In this document: in pieces, positions 15,663-23,919 of the stretch
Numbering within the stretch: the stretch's first letter is position 1
Layout: every line of letters begins with the position of its first letter
Assembly (NCBI GenBank): GCA_963736355.1
Contig: CAVTOO010000010.1
Span: forward strand, 1 to 44,749
From: CAVTOO01 sp963736355
Lineage (GTDB): Bacteria; Pseudomonadota; Alphaproteobacteria; Rhizobiales; Xanthobacteraceae
DNA: 44,749 bases
Reading direction: 5' to 3'
Translations under genes and position numbers: made by a program
Notes under the pieces: model-generated
What the model saw: the letters and a program-made list of their open reading frames with translations, nothing else
Told to the model about the DNA's origin: nothing
The model's database searches: none

Positions 15663-18600
15663 ATGAGATTGGCCATGACGTCGAACGATCGGCGAGTAGG
15701 GGCGGCGGCGATTGGCCGCGTGCTTCTGCTTGCGTTCGCCGTCCCGTTTCTTGCGTCCGTCGTCGTCAGTGCGGCATGGGCCGAAGACGGCGTGAAGGGC
15801 ACCGCGACGCTGAGCAAGCGCGACAACTTCGCGCGCCTGATCATCAAGACGAATGAACTGGTCGCCCCCGAAGTGACGCTGGCGGGGCCGGTGCTGATTG
15901 TCAGGTTCAAGAAGCCGGTCGATATTTCCGTCAGCAAGCTCGCCGAAGGCATGACGGAATACATTTCCGTCGTGAGGCGCGATCCAGACGGCACCGCGAT
16001 CCGTTTCGCGCTCAATCAGAAGATCTCCGTCAACACCATGATGGCCGGCGAGCAATTGTTCGTCGACATGCTGCCGGCGAGCTGGCGCGGCATGCCGCCG
16101 CCTCTGCCGCAGGAGGTTGTGCAGGAACTGGCGGATCGTGCGCGCGCCGCCGAACAGCTCCTCATCAAGCAACGTGCGGCGGAGCAGTTCACGCAGCGCC
16201 CGCCGATCCGCGTCCGCGCGTCGGTGCAGCCGACCTTTGTCAGGCTCTCCGTCGATCTTCCCGACGGTGTGGATGCGACCTCCGATCTGGCGCCGGGGCA
16301 GTTGCGATTGTCGTTCAGCAGCGCGCTCAGCTTCGATCTTGCCGACGCAAAGATTGTGTCGCCACCGCAGATCGTGTCGATCAGCCAGCGCAACGATGCT
16401 GTCAGTTCAGCGATCGACATCGCCTACAAGGATACGCTCGAGGTCAAATCGTTCCGCGACGGCAAGACATTCACCGTCGATATCAGCACGGGCGACGCAC
16501 CGCCGTCGCCCGACACGCCGCGCATGTTGCGGCCCGCGGCCGAAACTCCGCCGGCGGCAACGCCGGCGCCGGCCGCGTCCGCGCCGCCGCCGGCCGTGCC
16601 GCATGCGGAAGCGCCGCAGGTCGCTGCTCAAGCACCTGCGATCGACACCAAGCAACCGCCGGCCGAGGTGACGGCCGACGCGCAGCCTGTACCGGAGGTT
16701 CAGGCGGTCGATCCAAACCGCAAACGGGTTGAATTGAACAATCCCGCAAGCGCGGTTATTGCCGCGACGCGGCCAACCGACGCGCCGCCGCCGCCGCCGC
16801 CGACTGTGGCGGCCGCGTCTCCGGGACAATCGGAAGCGGCGCGGGCCCAAGGTATCATTCTGATGGATGCGCGGCGGGCCACCGACGGCTTGCGCATGAC
16901 CTTCCCGTTTGACGCGCCCGTGAGTGCGGCCATGTTCCGCCGTGCCGATACGATCTGGCTGGTCCTGGATACGACCATGCCGATCAACATGGACGCGCTC
17001 AACGGCGTCAATGGATCGCCGATCCGTGAGCGCTCGCTCACGCCGACGCGCGACGGCACCGTGATCCGGTTGAAGCTCGACCGGCCGCAACTGGTCAGCC
17101 TGACCACCGACGAAAAGTCATGGATCGTGACCGTCTCCGATACCGCGCAGATGCCGACGCCCTTGACGCTTCTGCGCGAGAACACCGGAACGCCGAAATC
17201 CGGCATCGCCATCGCGCTCGACAATCCCGGCCGCATTCACAAAATCTCAGATCCGGATGCGGGCGATAATTTCATCGTGGTGACGACCACCGCGCCCAAT
17301 CGTGCCTTCCTCAAGCGCCAGGATTTCGTCGAACTGCGCGTGCTCGATTCCCTCCACGGTGTCGTGATCCAGCCGCTGGCCGACGACATCACGGCGTCGA
17401 TCGTGTCGGGCATGGTTCACATCACACGCCCGTCGGGCCTGATGGTCTCTGAAGCCGAAATCGGCACCGACCGTCGTCTGTCAGGCATCCGGCCGATCTT
17501 CGACCCGATCACGTGGCGCGGCTATCAGCAGGGGCGCTTCGACGAGCGGCTCAATGCCCTGGTTCAGACGGCTGCCGCCGCAACGCCTGAGAACCGCATG
17601 TCGGCGCGTCTGGAGGTTGCGCGGTTCTATATGGCGCGCGGGTTCTATGCCGAAGCCAAGGGCGTGATGGAGGTGGCGGCCGTGGACATAAAAAACGACA
17701 TGCCCGATCCGGTCATGATCGTCACCCAGGCTGTCGCATCCATTCTGTCCGGACGCGCCGACGAAGGTCTCAAGCTGCTCGACAATCCCATCCTCGGTAC
17801 CGGTCACGATTCCGAAATGTGGCGCGGCCTCGGCCACGCCGCCGAAGAACGATGGCCGGTGGCGCGCGAGAAGTTCAAGAACGCCGAGGCGGCGGTGGCC
17901 CTGCTGCCCATGGAGTTGCAGCGCGCCGTTCTGATCGCATCTGTCAATGCCGCGCTGGCGACGCGCGACTATAGCGGCGCCGCAGAAAGGCTGAACGAGC
18001 TGAACGTCATCGGTGTGCCGCCGGAGCTGGCGCCGGCCGTCGCCGTATTGACGGGCCAGTTGTCCGAGGCGCTCGGTCGCGAGACCGATGCGCTGGCAAG
18101 CTACGCCGAGGCGGTTCAATCCAGCGATCGGGCGGCCGCGGCGGAGGGAACGCTGCGCGAGATATCGCTGCGCCAGCGCCGCAACGAAATCGACGTCGAG
18201 GAATTGCTGTCGCGGCTCGAAACCTTGTCGATCACATGGCGCGGCAATCGCATCGAGATCGAGACGCTTCGCATTCTCACGCGGCAATATGCCGAGTTGA
18301 AGCGCTATCGGGACGTTTTCCTGGCCTCGCGCGCCGCCACACGGCAACGGCCCAACGATGAACTGTCGCGGCAGATGCAGGACGATGTCGCCGCGCTGTT
18401 TCTCGATATCTTCACCGGGCCCAAGGGCGACGACATTTCGCCCATCGACGTGCTCTCGATGTTCTACGAGTTTCGCGAGCTGACGCCGATCGGCCGGCGC
18501 GGCGACGAGCTGATCCGCAAACTGTCCGACCGGCTGGTCGGTGTCGATCTGCTCGATCAGGCCAGCGAACTTCTGCAGTATCAGATCGACCACCGGCTTG

Positions 18601-19271
18601 AGGGGTCTGCGCGTGCGCAGGTCGCCGCGCGCCTGGCGATGATCTATCTCATGAACCACAAGCCCGAGCGCGCCATTGCCGCCTTGCGCGGCTCGCGCAT
18701 CAACGACCTTGCCGGCGAATTGCGGTTGCAGCGCCTGCTGCTGGAAGCGCGCGCGCAAAGCGATGTCGGCCGTCACGATCTCGCGCTCGACATCATCGCC
18801 AATATCAGCGGGCGCGAAGCGGTGCGGCTGCGGTCGGATATCTATTGGGCGGCGCGTCGGTGGCGCGAGGCAGCCGAACAGATCGAAGTGCTCTATGGCG
18901 AGCGCTGGCGCGAATTCCAGCCGCTGAACTCAAGCGAGAAGTCCGACATCCTGCGCGCGGCCGTCGGTTACGCGCTCTCCGACGACATGCTCGGCTCAAG
19001 CCGGTTGCGCGAGAAGTATGCCGGGAAGTTCGACTCCGGGGCGGAGCGCACGATGTTCGAGATCGCGGTGAAGCCTGGCGGCGGCAACAGCGCCGAAGTC
19101 GCCCAACTCGCCAAGATTGCCGCTTCGATCGATACGCTGGACGGCTTCCTGCGCGAGATCCGGGCGCGTTTCTCCGACAATGCGACACGCGCATCGCGGC
19201 CGCCGCCCGATCCGCTGACCACCGGTTCGCTGCCCGCCATCCTGAATGTACGCAAAGGCGCGGGGCACTAA
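15663..19271 (+). CDS. large secreted TPR protein of the flagellar cluster
   Basis: A 1,202-residue protein. Signal peptide at residues 1-42 (VLLLAFAVPFLASVVVSAAWAE). Residues about 45-300 hold two beta-rich modules resembling AMIN domains (TATLSKRDNFARLIIKTNELVAPEVTLAGPVLIVRFKKPV; PPIRVRASVQPTFVRLSVDLPDG), then a Pro/Ala-rich spacer to about 390 and a third beta module (GIILMDARRATDGLRMTFPFDAPVSAAMFRRADTIWLVLD). From about residue 640 to the end is a TPR-like helical repeat array (ARLEVARFYMARGFYAEAKGVMEVA; AARLAMIYLMNHKPERAIAALRGSRI). It starts 18 bases after motE and reads cleanly over 3.6 kb. In related genomes such a protein sits here; its role in motility or cell-wall interaction is not established. 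A periplasmic scaffold is my inference. Confidence 0.8.
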   Translation: MRLAMTSNDRRVGAAAIGRVLLLAFAVPFLASVVVSAAWAEDGVKGTATLSKRDNFARLIIKTNELVAPEVTLAGPVLIVRFKKPVDISVSKLAEGMTEYISVVRRDPDGTAIRFALNQKISVNTMMAGEQLFVDMLPASWRGMPPPLPQEVVQELADRARAAEQLLIKQRAAEQFTQRPPIRVRASVQPTFVRLSVDLPDGVDATSDLAPGQLRLSFSSALSFDLADAKIVSPPQIVSISQRNDAVSSAIDIAYKDTLEVKSFRDGKTFTVDISTGDAPPSPDTPRMLRPAAETPPAATPAPAASAPPPAVPHAEAPQVAAQAPAIDTKQPPAEVTADAQPVPEVQAVDPNRKRVELNNPASAVIAATRPTDAPPPPPPTVAAASPGQSEAARAQGIILMDARRATDGLRMTFPFDAPVSAAMFRRADTIWLVLDTTMPINMDALNGVNGSPIRERSLTPTRDGTVIRLKLDRPQLVSLTTDEKSWIVTVSDTAQMPTPLTLLRENTGTPKSGIAIALDNPGRIHKISDPDAGDNFIVVTTTAPNRAFLKRQDFVELRVLDSLHGVVIQPLADDITASIVSGMVHITRPSGLMVSEAEIGTDRRLSGIRPIFDPITWRGYQQGRFDERLNALVQTAAAATPENRMSARLEVARFYMARGFYAEAKGVMEVAAVDIKNDMPDPVMIVTQAVASILSGRADEGLKLLDNPILGTGHDSEMWRGLGHAAEERWPVAREKFKNAEAAVALLPMELQRAVLIASVNAALATRDYSGAAERLNELNVIGVPPELAPAVAVLTGQLSEALGRETDALASYAEAVQSSDRAAAAEGTLREISLRQRRNEIDVEELLSRLETLSITWRGNRIEIETLRILTRQYAELKRYRDVFLASRAATRQRPNDELSRQMQDDVAALFLDIFTGPKGDDISPIDVLSMFYEFRELTPIGRRGDELIRKLSDRLVGVDLLDQASELLQYQIDHRLEGSARAQVAARLAMIYLMNHKPERAIAALRGSRINDLAGELRLQRLLLEARAQSDVGRHDLALDIIANISGREAVRLRSDIYWAARRWREAAEQIEVLYGERWREFQPLNSSEKSDILRAAVGYALSDDMLGSSRLREKYAGKFDSGAERTMFEIAVKPGGGNSAEVAQLAKIAASIDTLDGFLREIRARFSDNATRASRPPPDPLTTGSLPAILNVRKGAGH

Positions 19272-19300
19272 ACCCGCCGTCGATCAGGGCGACGCGGGCG

Positions 19301-20048
19301 CTACGTGCCGCTGTAACTTTGCACGAGGCTGCCGGCGACCAGCGTCCAGCCATCGACCAGCACAAAGAAAATCAGCTTGAACGGCAGCGAGACGACGACC
19401 GGTGGCAGCATCATCATGCCCATCGACATCAAGACCGAGGCGACGACGAGGTCGATGATGAGAAACGGCAGGAACAGGAGAAAGCCGATCTCGAAGGCGC
19501 GCTTCAGTTCCGAGATCATGAAGGCGGGAACGAGGATGCGCAGCGACATCTGCTCCGGCGTCGCCGCCGGCGGCTCCTTCGCCAGATCCATGAAGAGCTG
19601 CAGGTCTTTCTCCCGCACATTCTGCTGCATGAAGCCGCGCAGCGGCGCGACGCCGCGTTCAAGCGCCTGCTCGACGGTGATCTGGTTGGCGATCAGGGGG
19701 CGGATGCCGTCGTCGTAGGATCGCTGCAGAACCGGTCCCATCACGAACGCCGTCAGGAACAGCGCCAGCGCCATGATGACTGCGTTGGGCGGTGCGGTGG
19801 CGGTGCCGAGCGCGGTCCGCAGCAGCGACAGCACGACGACGATGCGCGTGAACGACGTCATCATGATGAGGACGGAAGGCGCGACGGACAGGATCGTCAG
19901 CAGCGCGATGAGCTGAATCGCGCGTTCGGTGACGCCGCCCTGACCGAGATTGATGCTGATGTCCTGCGCAGCCGCAGGCGCCGCCATCACGAAGAGGGCG
20001 GCAAGCCCCGAGAGCGAGTGTGCGTCGTGCGGCTGCGGCAGATCTCAC
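19301..20048 (-). CDS. fliP: flagellar export gate protein FliP (one frameshift near N-terminus as given)
   Basis: Core channel subunit of the flagellar type III export gate. Body: DISINLGQGGVTERAIQLIALLTILSVAPSVLIMMTSFTRIVVVLSLLRTALGTATAPPNAVIMALALFLTAFVMGPV, then FMISELKRAFEIGFLLFLPFLIIDLVVASVLMSMGMMMLPPVVVSLPFKLIFFVLVDGWTL, four membrane helices. The obvious frame starts only at 19990. Removing one base of the CCCC run at 20006-20009 joins it to a GTG at 20048 and gives a normal signal peptide (RSAAAARRTLALGLAALFVMAAPAAAQ). That GTG overlaps the fliO stop by four bases, the usual coupling. Corrected length is 248 residues. If the sequence is right as given, the protein would start at ATG 19987 and lack most of its signal peptide. 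Confidence 0.9.
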
Positions 20049-21013
20049 GAGGGAGTCTTTGGACGGCCCAACAAACTCGCCATCTCGGCTTCAAGCGATT
20101 CAAATCCGGTCGCGGGCTTTGCGTCGTCCGCGGGCGCGGTGGCGGGCGGATCGACCGTCACCTCGGGCGCGGCAGCCGCGGGGCGTGCGGGCGCGACGTC
20201 TGGCGCGACCGGCGGCGCACCGACACGATCGATCTTGCTCGGCATGATCGGCGGCGTCTCGGCGCGCTGCGGCGCCGCGCCGGGCGCGCGCAAGGCGGCT
20301 TCAAGCCGCTGCGCCATCTCGGCGAGATTTTTGTCGGCCTGTGACATTGCATCGGCTGCGGGCGAGGCAATCGGCGGCGCTTCGGCGCGTGGCGGCTGCG
20401 GCGGGCGAACAGGCGGCGCCGGCATCGGCGGAGCGGCGGGCTTCTCGGCGCGGCGCATCGGTGGCGGTTCGACACGCGGCGCCTGCTGCGGCGGACGCGT
20501 CATCGATTCCGGCGCAAAGCCGGTGATCGGATCGGGACGGCGCTCGGGCATCGGCGGTGCCATCGGCATGGCCGGCGGCGTCGGCATCGGCGGCATCGGC
20601 ATGGTCGGGGGGCGACGCTCGTCTGAGCCGAGCGGCGAGCGCTGCGGGCGCGGCGGCGGCTCGGGCATCGGTTCGGCATGCGTCTCCGGCTCGATCCACG
20701 CCTGATCCGGCGCAGGCTGGCGCGGCGCTTCGCGGCCCTGCGTGGCGGCGCGCGCGATATTGGCCTCTACGACGAAGTCCGTCGGGCCGCCGATCATCAG
20801 AAGATGTTCGACATTGTCGCGACGGACCAGAACGAGCAGACGGCGATTGTCGACCTTCGTCGCGTCGATCACCGCAAGGCGCGGGACGCGCCCGCGTCCG
20901 CTCGACGTGCCGACGCGGCTCGCAGCAAAGCGCCTGAGCGCCCACGCAAGCAGGCCCATCAGCGCCAGCACGATGACGATGGCGAAAAAGAACTTCAGAA
21001 AGGTATCCGACAT
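20045..21013 (-). CDS. fliO: flagellar biosynthetic protein FliO with long proline-rich tail
   Basis: A 322-residue protein. One N-terminal membrane helix (MSDTFLKFFFAIVIVLALMGLLAWALRRF), then the FliO cytoplasmic fold (RVPRLAVIDATKVDNRRLLVLVRRDNVEHLLMIGGPTDFVVEANI). After residue about 100 it is a very long Pro/Ala/Met-rich, probably disordered tail (repeats such as PMPPMPTPPAMPMAPPMP), ending in a short conserved-looking helix GFESLEAEMASLLGRP. FliO stabilises the FliP ring during export gate assembly. Most FliO proteins are much shorter. First gene of fliO-fliP, divergent from flgB. Confidence 0.85.
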   Translation of the reverse strand: MSDTFLKFFFAIVIVLALMGLLAWALRRFAASRVGTSSGRGRVPRLAVIDATKVDNRRLLVLVRRDNVEHLLMIGGPTDFVVEANIARAATQGREAPRQPAPDQAWIEPETHAEPMPEPPPRPQRSPLGSDERRPPTMPMPPMPTPPAMPMAPPMPERRPDPITGFAPESMTRPPQQAPRVEPPPMRRAEKPAAPPMPAPPVRPPQPPRAEAPPIASPAADAMSQADKNLAEMAQRLEAALRAPGAAPQRAETPPIMPSKIDRVGAPPVAPDVAPARPAAAAPEVTVDPPATAPADDAKPATGFESLEAEMASLLGRPKTPS

Positions 21014-21343
21014 TTGGCAGTCCCCGCCGGCGATTCGCCGTCAACTTAGAACATCATCTCGAAAGGTGGGAGCCGGTTTTCGTGAACGATCACAGTCATC
21101 CAGAAGCCATCCGACGCAGGGCGTGAGCCTTTGCCGTGCGGCAATCCCGATCAGGTCGGCGCCATCCGGCGTCCGGCAGGGTGCATTGTCTGCTTTATGC
21201 CAGCGATAACCGATGGCACGCGACTGCGCCCGCATCCCGATAGTTTGGCCTGTGATCACAAGCCGAATCCGGTCAAACCCCCGTTTTTCCAACCACTTAA
21301 GTGATAAGGGGACCATCGTGGCCAAATTGAGCCGACGCCGGAA

Positions 21344-21360
21344 TTAACCCGTTATTAACC
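21344..21360. promoter_or_regulatory. perfect CtrA-type site TTAA-N7-TTAACC upstream of flgB
   Basis: TTAACCCGTTATTAACC followed by AT. Both halves and the seven-base spacing fit the CtrA consensus exactly. It ends 55 bases before the flgB start, a position suited to activation of the flgB-flgC-fliE operon; fliO-fliP on the other side starts 330 bases away. Confidence 0.6.
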
Positions 21361-21368
21361 ATGGAGGC

Positions 21369-21384
21369 GGCAAATTCTGCCTAG
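21369..21384 (+). promoter_or_regulatory. GGCAAATTNTNCCTAG motif upstream of flgB
   Basis: GGCAAATTCTGCCTAG, 14 of 16 positions identical to the copy before fliL at 12616, and followed by CG as is the CCTAGCG at 12668. It starts nine bases after the CtrA-type site and 47 bases before the flgB ATG, so it may cover the -10 region or an activator site. Confidence 0.45.
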
Positions 21385-21415
21385 CGGGCGACTCCAGACC
21401 CGTGCGGAGGCTGCC

Positions 21416-21805
21416 ATGGCGATTTCAGACCTGCCGATCCTGTCGGCGCTTCGCACCAAGATGCAATGGCATCAGGAGCGTCAGCGCGTTCTGGCGGAGA
21501 ATGTGTCCAATGCCGACACGCCGCGATTCAAACCGCGCGACCTGGCTCCGCCGAAATTCGAAGCGGCGCAGAACGGCAGCGTGGGGCTGGCGCGCACCAA
21601 CGTCGCGCATCTGACGATCTCGGGAGGTTCGGCGCAGTTTCAGCAGTCGCGCGAAGGCGCGCATGAAATCCGCCCGGCCGGCAACGCCGTCAATCTCGAA
21701 GACGAGATGCTGAAGGTCGCCGCCAATCAGATGGACTACCAGGCCGCCACGACGCTCTACAGCCGCAGCCTCGGCCTGCTCAAGACCGCCATCGGCAAAC
21801 GCTGA
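21416..21805 (+). CDS. flgB: flagellar proximal rod protein FlgB
   Basis: A 129-residue rod protein: MAISDLPILSALRTKMQWHQERQRVLAENVSNADTPRFKPRDLAPPKF (the ENVSNADTP signature) and the C-terminal helix LEDEMLKVAANQMDYQAATTLYSRSLGLLKTAIGKR. It is exported by the flagellar type III system and has no signal peptide. First gene of the flgB-flgC-fliE-fliQ-fliR-flhB run. A palindromic repeat separates it from flgC. Confidence 0.94.
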   Translation: MAISDLPILSALRTKMQWHQERQRVLAENVSNADTPRFKPRDLAPPKFEAAQNGSVGLARTNVAHLTISGGSAQFQQSREGAHEIRPAGNAVNLEDEMLKVAANQMDYQAATTLYSRSLGLLKTAIGKR

Positions 21806-21852
21806 GCATGATCCCGAAAAGTGGGAACCGGTTTTCGGACAAGATCATGATC
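21806..21852. repeat. palindromic REP-like element (flgB-flgC gap)
   Basis: Nested palindrome: outer arms CATGATC and GATCATG, inner arms CCGAAAA and TTTTCGG round GTGGGAACCGG. The same element recurs, with variation, at 21052, 23007 and 23079. It begins right after the flgB stop. Such elements are widespread in Bradyrhizobium-type genomes. Confidence 0.75.
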
Positions 21853-21876
21853 AAGCAAAGAAGTTAGGAGGGCATC

Positions 21877-22287
21877 GTGGATTTTCTCAAATCAATGGCC
21901 ATTGCCGCCTCGGGGCTTCGGGCGCAGGCCGGACGCATGCGCGTCATCTCGGAAAACATCGCCAACGCCGACTCGACCTCGATGCGTCCCGGCGGCGATC
22001 CCTATCGCCGCAAGGTGCCGACCTTCGCCTCCGAACTCGATCGCACGCTCGATGCGCGGGTCGTCTCGTTGGGTCGCATTCGCCCGGACAGTACCGATTT
22101 TCGCATTCGGCATGAGCCCGGCCATCCTGCGGCCGACGCCGCCGGCAATGTGAAATATCCCAACGTCAATTCCATTGTTGAGATGACCGACATGCGTGAG
22201 GCGCAGCGATCCTACGAAGCCAATATCAACCTGATCAGTGCAACGCGCCGGATGATCCAGCGCACGATTGAAATCCTGAAGGCCTGA
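21877..22287 (+). CDS. flgC: flagellar proximal rod protein FlgC
   Basis: A 136-residue rod protein: VDFLKSMAIAASGLRAQAGRMRVISENIANADSTSMRPGGDPYRRKVPTF (SENIANADS signature) and the C-terminal YPNVNSIVEMTDMREAQRSYEANINLISATRRMIQRTIEILKA. The GTG start at 21877 has an excellent ribosome-binding site, AGGAGG at 21867-21872, only four bases ahead. fliE follows after 29 bases. Confidence 0.94.
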   Translation: MDFLKSMAIAASGLRAQAGRMRVISENIANADSTSMRPGGDPYRRKVPTFASELDRTLDARVVSLGRIRPDSTDFRIRHEPGHPAADAAGNVKYPNVNSIVEMTDMREAQRSYEANINLISATRRMIQRTIEILKA

Positions 22288-22316
22288 TCCGGGCCTGTCA
22301 CGGGGAGCAACGAACC

Positions 22317-22625
22317 ATGACATCACCATCGATTGCAGCCAATGCGTATGCCGCGCTCGCACGCGCGGTCGAGTCGGGTGGACAGGGCAAGCCGTCCGAG
22401 GGCGCGGGGACGTCCTTCGGGTCGCTGCTCAAGGATCAGCTCGGTTCAGTGATGGAGACCGGACGGAAATCGGACACGCAGGCGCTTGCGATGGCCAGCG
22501 GCAAGGCCAACGTCGTCGATGTCGTGACGGCGGTTGCCGAAACCGAGGTCGCGGTCGAGACGCTTGTCTCCGTGCGCGACAAGGTCATTCAGGCCTACGA
22601 AGAAATCATGCGGATGCCGATCTGA
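22317..22625 (+). CDS. fliE: flagellar hook-basal body protein FliE
   Basis: A 102-residue protein joining the MS ring to the rod. Pattern: Ser/Ala/Gly-rich N-terminus, then SFGSLLKDQLGSVMETGRKSDTQALAMASGKANVVDVVTAVAETEVAVETLVSVRDKVIQAYEEIMRMPI, the FliE C-terminal signature. The gap to fliQ (117 bases) is filled by three hairpins. Confidence 0.93.
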   Translation: MTSPSIAANAYAALARAVESGGQGKPSEGAGTSFGSLLKDQLGSVMETGRKSDTQALAMASGKANVVDVVTAVAETEVAVETLVSVRDKVIQAYEEIMRMPI

Positions 22626-22631
22626 TTTTTA

Positions 22632-22720
22632 CCTCTCCCGAAAGGGAGAGGTTGGATTGCGAAGCAATCCGGGTGAGGGTCGTGACCCCCACCCCGACCC
22701 TCCCCCTTGTAGGGGGAGGG
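22632..22720. repeat. triple-hairpin repeat between fliE and fliQ
   Basis: Three perfect hairpins in tandem: CCTCTCCC/GGGAGAGG (22632-22651), GGATTGC/GCAATCC (22654-22670) and CCCTCCCCCT/AGGGGGAGGG (22698-22720). This looks like an intergenic mosaic repeat rather than a single terminator; it could cause partial termination or mRNA stabilisation inside the operon. Confidence 0.65.
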
Positions 22721-22742
22721 GGCGACAAGGGGAAATGACGAA

Positions 22743-23006
22743 ATGACCGGTAATGAAGTACTCGACGTCGCGCGTGACGCCATCTGGACCATCGTGCTGG
22801 TCTCAAGCCCGCTGATGCTGGTGGGCCTGATCGTCGGCGTGCTGATTTCGCTTGTTCAGGCATTGACGCAGATTCAGGAAATGACGCTGGTGTTCGTGCC
22901 GAAGATCCTCGCCATGTTCGCAACGCTGCTCCTGGCGCTGCCCTTCATGGCCGACCTGCTGCACAGTCACATGCTGCGAGTGTCATCGCGAATCATCGGC
23001 GGATAG
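22743..23006 (+). CDS. fliQ: flagellar export gate protein FliQ
   Basis: An 87-residue protein with two membrane helices: MTGNEVLDVARDAIWTIVLVSSPLMLVGLIVGVLISLVQALTQIQEMTLVFVPKILAMFATLLLALPFMADLL. This is the standard FliQ length and pattern (SLVQALTQIQEMTL). It packs around FliP and FliR in the export gate. The start is the ATG after GGGGAAATGACGAA. Two palindromic repeats separate it from fliR. Confidence 0.94.
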   Translation: MTGNEVLDVARDAIWTIVLVSSPLMLVGLIVGVLISLVQALTQIQEMTLVFVPKILAMFATLLLALPFMADLLHSHMLRVSSRIIGG

Positions 23007-23130
23007 CGCATGATCCCGCTGCGCACGGCTCCGAAGGGCAAAAGCCGGTTTTCGGACGAGGTCATGCGCAAACCGTGTCGTATGACCCCGAAAAGTGGAA
23101 TCCGGTTTTCGGATCAGGTCATGCGCAAAC
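23007..23130. repeat. two tandem palindromic REP-like elements (fliQ-fliR gap)
   Basis: Copy one (23007-23070) starts CGCATGATCCCG and ends GGTCATGCGCA, with a diverged centre (GCAAAAGCCGGTTTTCGG). Copy two (23079-23130) reads TATGACCCCGAAAAGTGGAATCCGGTTTTCGG and ends GGTCATGCGCAAAC. Both share the core with the copy at 21806. They fill nearly the whole gap between fliQ and fliR. Confidence 0.72.
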
Positions 23131-23141
23131 AATGACCCATA

Positions 23142-23912
23142 ATGCGCATCGACGTCTCCATGCTGCCCGTGTTTGCGGCGACCCTCATTCTGGTCTTCGC
23201 ACGGATCGGCGCGATGGTGATGCTGCTGCCCGGTTTCGGCGAAATGACCGTGCCGGTGCGTGTGCGGCTCGCCATTGCACTTCTGCTGACGCTCTTGCTC
23301 GTGCCGCTGCACCGCAACGCCTTCACGATCGACCTGACCTCGGTCAATGCCATGGGCGTGCTGGTCGTTCAGGAGATTGCCATCGGGCTCGTGCTTGGCA
23401 TGACGGCGCGCGTCACGATCTCGGCGCTGCAAGTGGCAGGTTCGGTCATCGCCCAGCAATTGGGCCTCGGCTTCGTCACTGCGATCGATCCGACGCAAGG
23501 GCAGCAGGGGCTTCTCGTCGGCAACTTTCTCACCATCCTCGGTCTGGCGCTTCTGTTCGCGACCGACTTGCATCATCTCGTCATCGCCGCCCTCAACGAC
23601 AGCTACACGTTGTTCAAGCCGGGCGAGCTGATGCCGTCGGGCGACGTCGCCGCGCTGATGACCAATGCTTTCGCCACGGCCTTCAAGATCGGCATTCAGT
23701 TGTCGGGGCCGTTTCTCGTCTTCGGCATCATCTTCAATGTCGGGCTCGGCGTATTGTCGCGGCTGATGCCGCAGATGCAGGTGTTTTTTGTCGGCGTGCC
23801 GCTGTCGATTCTCGCCGGCTTCCTGATCCTCGCTGTGGTGATCGCCACCATGATGGGGACCTTTCTGGACTATTTCGGCGGCGTCATGATGGACCTCACG
23901 CCACGGAGATGA
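23142..23912 (+). CDS. fliR: flagellar export gate protein FliR
   Basis: A 256-residue polytopic inner-membrane protein with about six helices: MRIDVSMLPVFAATLILVFARIGAMVMLLPGFGEMTVPVRVRLAIALLLTLLLVPL, then AGSVIAQQLGLGFVTAIDPTQGQQGLLVGNFLTILGLALLFATDLHHLVIAAL and IGIQLSGPFLVFGIIFNVGLGVLSRLMPQMQVFFVGVPLSILAGFLIL. It is the third membrane component of the FliPQR export gate. flhB follows eight bases after its stop. Confidence 0.94.
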   Translation: MRIDVSMLPVFAATLILVFARIGAMVMLLPGFGEMTVPVRVRLAIALLLTLLLVPLHRNAFTIDLTSVNAMGVLVVQEIAIGLVLGMTARVTISALQVAGSVIAQQLGLGFVTAIDPTQGQQGLLVGNFLTILGLALLFATDLHHLVIAALNDSYTLFKPGELMPSGDVAALMTNAFATAFKIGIQLSGPFLVFGIIFNVGLGVLSRLMPQMQVFFVGVPLSILAGFLILAVVIATMMGTFLDYFGGVMMDLTPRR

Positions 23913-23919
23913 ACTAGCC

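Larger units (their letters stand above)
21014..21415. other. fliO-flgB divergent intergenic region
   Basis: 402 bases. It contains a palindromic repeat copy at 21052-21093 (CGAAAGGTGGGAGCCGGTTTTCG core), a short open frame on the minus strand (21041-21325) with Trp/Cys-rich non-conserved sequence that I do not call, a perfect CtrA-type site at 21344-21360 and the GGCAAATT...CCTAG motif at 21369-21384 just before flgB. Confidence 0.6.

Noticed and set aside
21041..21325. 94-codon minus frame between fliO and flgB
   Set aside because: Overlaps a palindromic repeat, has no ribosome-binding site or family pattern, and lies in a regulatory gap.
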